Of a stretch of DNA of 6,554 bases, positions 5,861 through 6,554 are shown piece by piece. The stretch lies in contig JAITKH010000267.1 of assembly GCA_031278535.1 (NCBI GenBank), positions 1 to 6,554 of the forward strand, read 5' to 3'. The position numbers and the translations under genes are program-made. How positions within the stretch are numbered: position 1 is the stretch's first letter; the number at the start of each line of letters is the position of its first letter. The stretch comes from Planctomycetota bacterium (lineage in GTDB: Bacteria; Planctomycetota; SZUA-567). Below the pieces are notes generated by a model. The model saw only the letters and a program-made list of their open reading frames with translations, was not told where the DNA came from and made no database searches.

Positions 5861-6554
5861 ATGCGGGCGAAGTTCCCGGTTACGCCGGAGTCGTGGTTGA
5901 GGCGCCGCTTACCAAGGTGTTCCATTATCGCCTTCCGGAGCGGATGGCCGGATCGATCCGGCCCGGCGACAGGGTCGACGTCCAGTTCGCCCGCCGCCGC
6001 GTTCACGGCGTGGTGGTGTCGCTTGCCAGCCTTCCGCCCATTGATCCGTCTTTGATCAAAGAGATTCTTGCCGTTTCTCCAGAAGAGGAGCGGATACCGG
6101 CGGATATCCTCGAACTCACCCGTTGGGTCTCTTCCTATTACCGGTGCGGCTGGGGAACCGTTCTTGCCGCCGCGGTTCCGGCCGGGGTAAAACAGGGACG
6201 GAAAAAACGCCAGGTCTCCCGGATCGAACTGACTGCGACGCCGGAGGAAACCGAAACCAGGGCGGAGCGTCTGCAACGGCGGGCGCCCCGGCAGGCGAGC
6301 GCTCTTTTCGCCCTGGCCCGCTGGTTTCGGAAACGGCCCGATACGCCCCTGCCGGTCGATTCGCCGGACATCAGGGACGTTGCTCCCGGAGAAATCCTCC
6401 GCCAGTTGGCGAAAAAAGGACGAATCCGCCTGATCATCCCCGCAAACGGGGATCCCCTCCCGGCAATGCCGAAAGACGGCGGAATGGGGGAGGATGGCCG
6501 GCCGCCGGTCCTGACGTCGGAACAGGAAGCGGCGCTGGCCGAAATAGGGCCTCG
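5857..6554 (+). CDS. priA: Primosomal protein N' (PriA helicase), N-terminal part, cut by the window edge
   Basis: PriA is the 3'-to-5' DNA helicase that recognises stalled or collapsed forks and starts primosome reassembly for replication restart. The frame stays open for 232 codons to the window end. Residues 11-54 (GVVVEAPLTKVFHYRLPE, then RPGDRVDVQFARRR and HGVVVSL) are the PriA 3'-DNA-binding domain. PADILELTRWVSSYY followed by GTVLAAAVPAG (81-110) is the conserved end of that domain. A winged-helix-like region covers about 113-200, and LTSEQEAAL (219-227) is the usual entry to the helicase domain. The Walker A motif, zinc-binding cysteines and the rest lie beyond the window. The start is a TTG at 5857 whose last two bases overlap the pdxY stop codon TGA, with GGAG 8 bases upstream; coupling to pdxY is likely. 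A GTG at 5893 is the only other near start and would cut into the conserved first strand. Confidence 0.92.
   Translation, partial: MNAGEVPGYAGVVVEAPLTKVFHYRLPERMAGSIRPGDRVDVQFARRRVHGVVVSLASLPPIDPSLIKEILAVSPEEERIPADILELTRWVSSYYRCGWGTVLAAAVPAGVKQGRKKRQVSRIELTATPEETETRAERLQRRAPRQASALFALARWFRKRPDTPLPVDSPDIRDVAPGEILRQLAKKGRIRLIIPANGDPLPAMPKDGGMGEDGRPPVLTSEQEAALAEIGP

Noticed and set aside
5861..6055. A 64-codon plus-strand ORF starting ATG at 5861
   Set aside because: It is an out-of-frame reading of priA; the neighbouring frame encodes the conserved PriA N-terminal domain.

Overview
The window looks like chromosomal DNA from a Gram-negative-type bacterium with GC-rich coding regions. I cannot name the phylum. 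It holds four protein-coding genes. One lies on the minus strand: a polyisoprenyl-phosphate sugar-1-phosphate transferase that would start polymer or glycan assembly. Three lie on the plus strand in one tight cluster: a large CheA-type histidine kinase, a pyridoxal kinase that closely follows PdxY, and the N-terminal third of the primosomal helicase PriA, which runs off the right edge. I saw no tRNA, rRNA, CRISPR array, insertion sequence or transposase.

Layout: 17-1429 (minus) is the transferase. 1430-2116 is a 687-base divergent intergenic region. Its left half carries a near-consensus minus-strand promoter (TTGACA, 16-base spacer, TATAAT with an upstream TG), two perfect AT-rich palindromes around the -35 element, and a leader of about 217 bases with possible competing hairpins. 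Its right half carries a weaker plus-strand promoter candidate and a short leader that can fold over the kinase ribosome binding site. 2117-4987 is cheA, 4991-5860 is pdxY, and 5857 to the end is priA. Gaps of 3 bases (cheA to pdxY) and a 2-base overlap (pdxY to priA) imply one translationally coupled transcript.

The most unusual element is inside the CheA protein. The stretch between the phosphotransfer domain and the kinase core, which usually holds a small response-regulator-binding domain, is instead three tandem repeats of about 100 residues. The first two share a striking DDF-(I/V)-TIHES-x-IGFD-x-LM signature. No cheW, cheY or receptor gene is visible, so the kinase appears to be an orphan within this window.

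How the genes work together is inference. The transferase initiates an exopolysaccharide, capsule or O-antigen chain on undecaprenyl phosphate. The divergent CheA could be a chemosensory kinase controlling motility or surface polymer. PdxY (B6 salvage) and PriA (replication restart) look like housekeeping genes carried on the same transcript.
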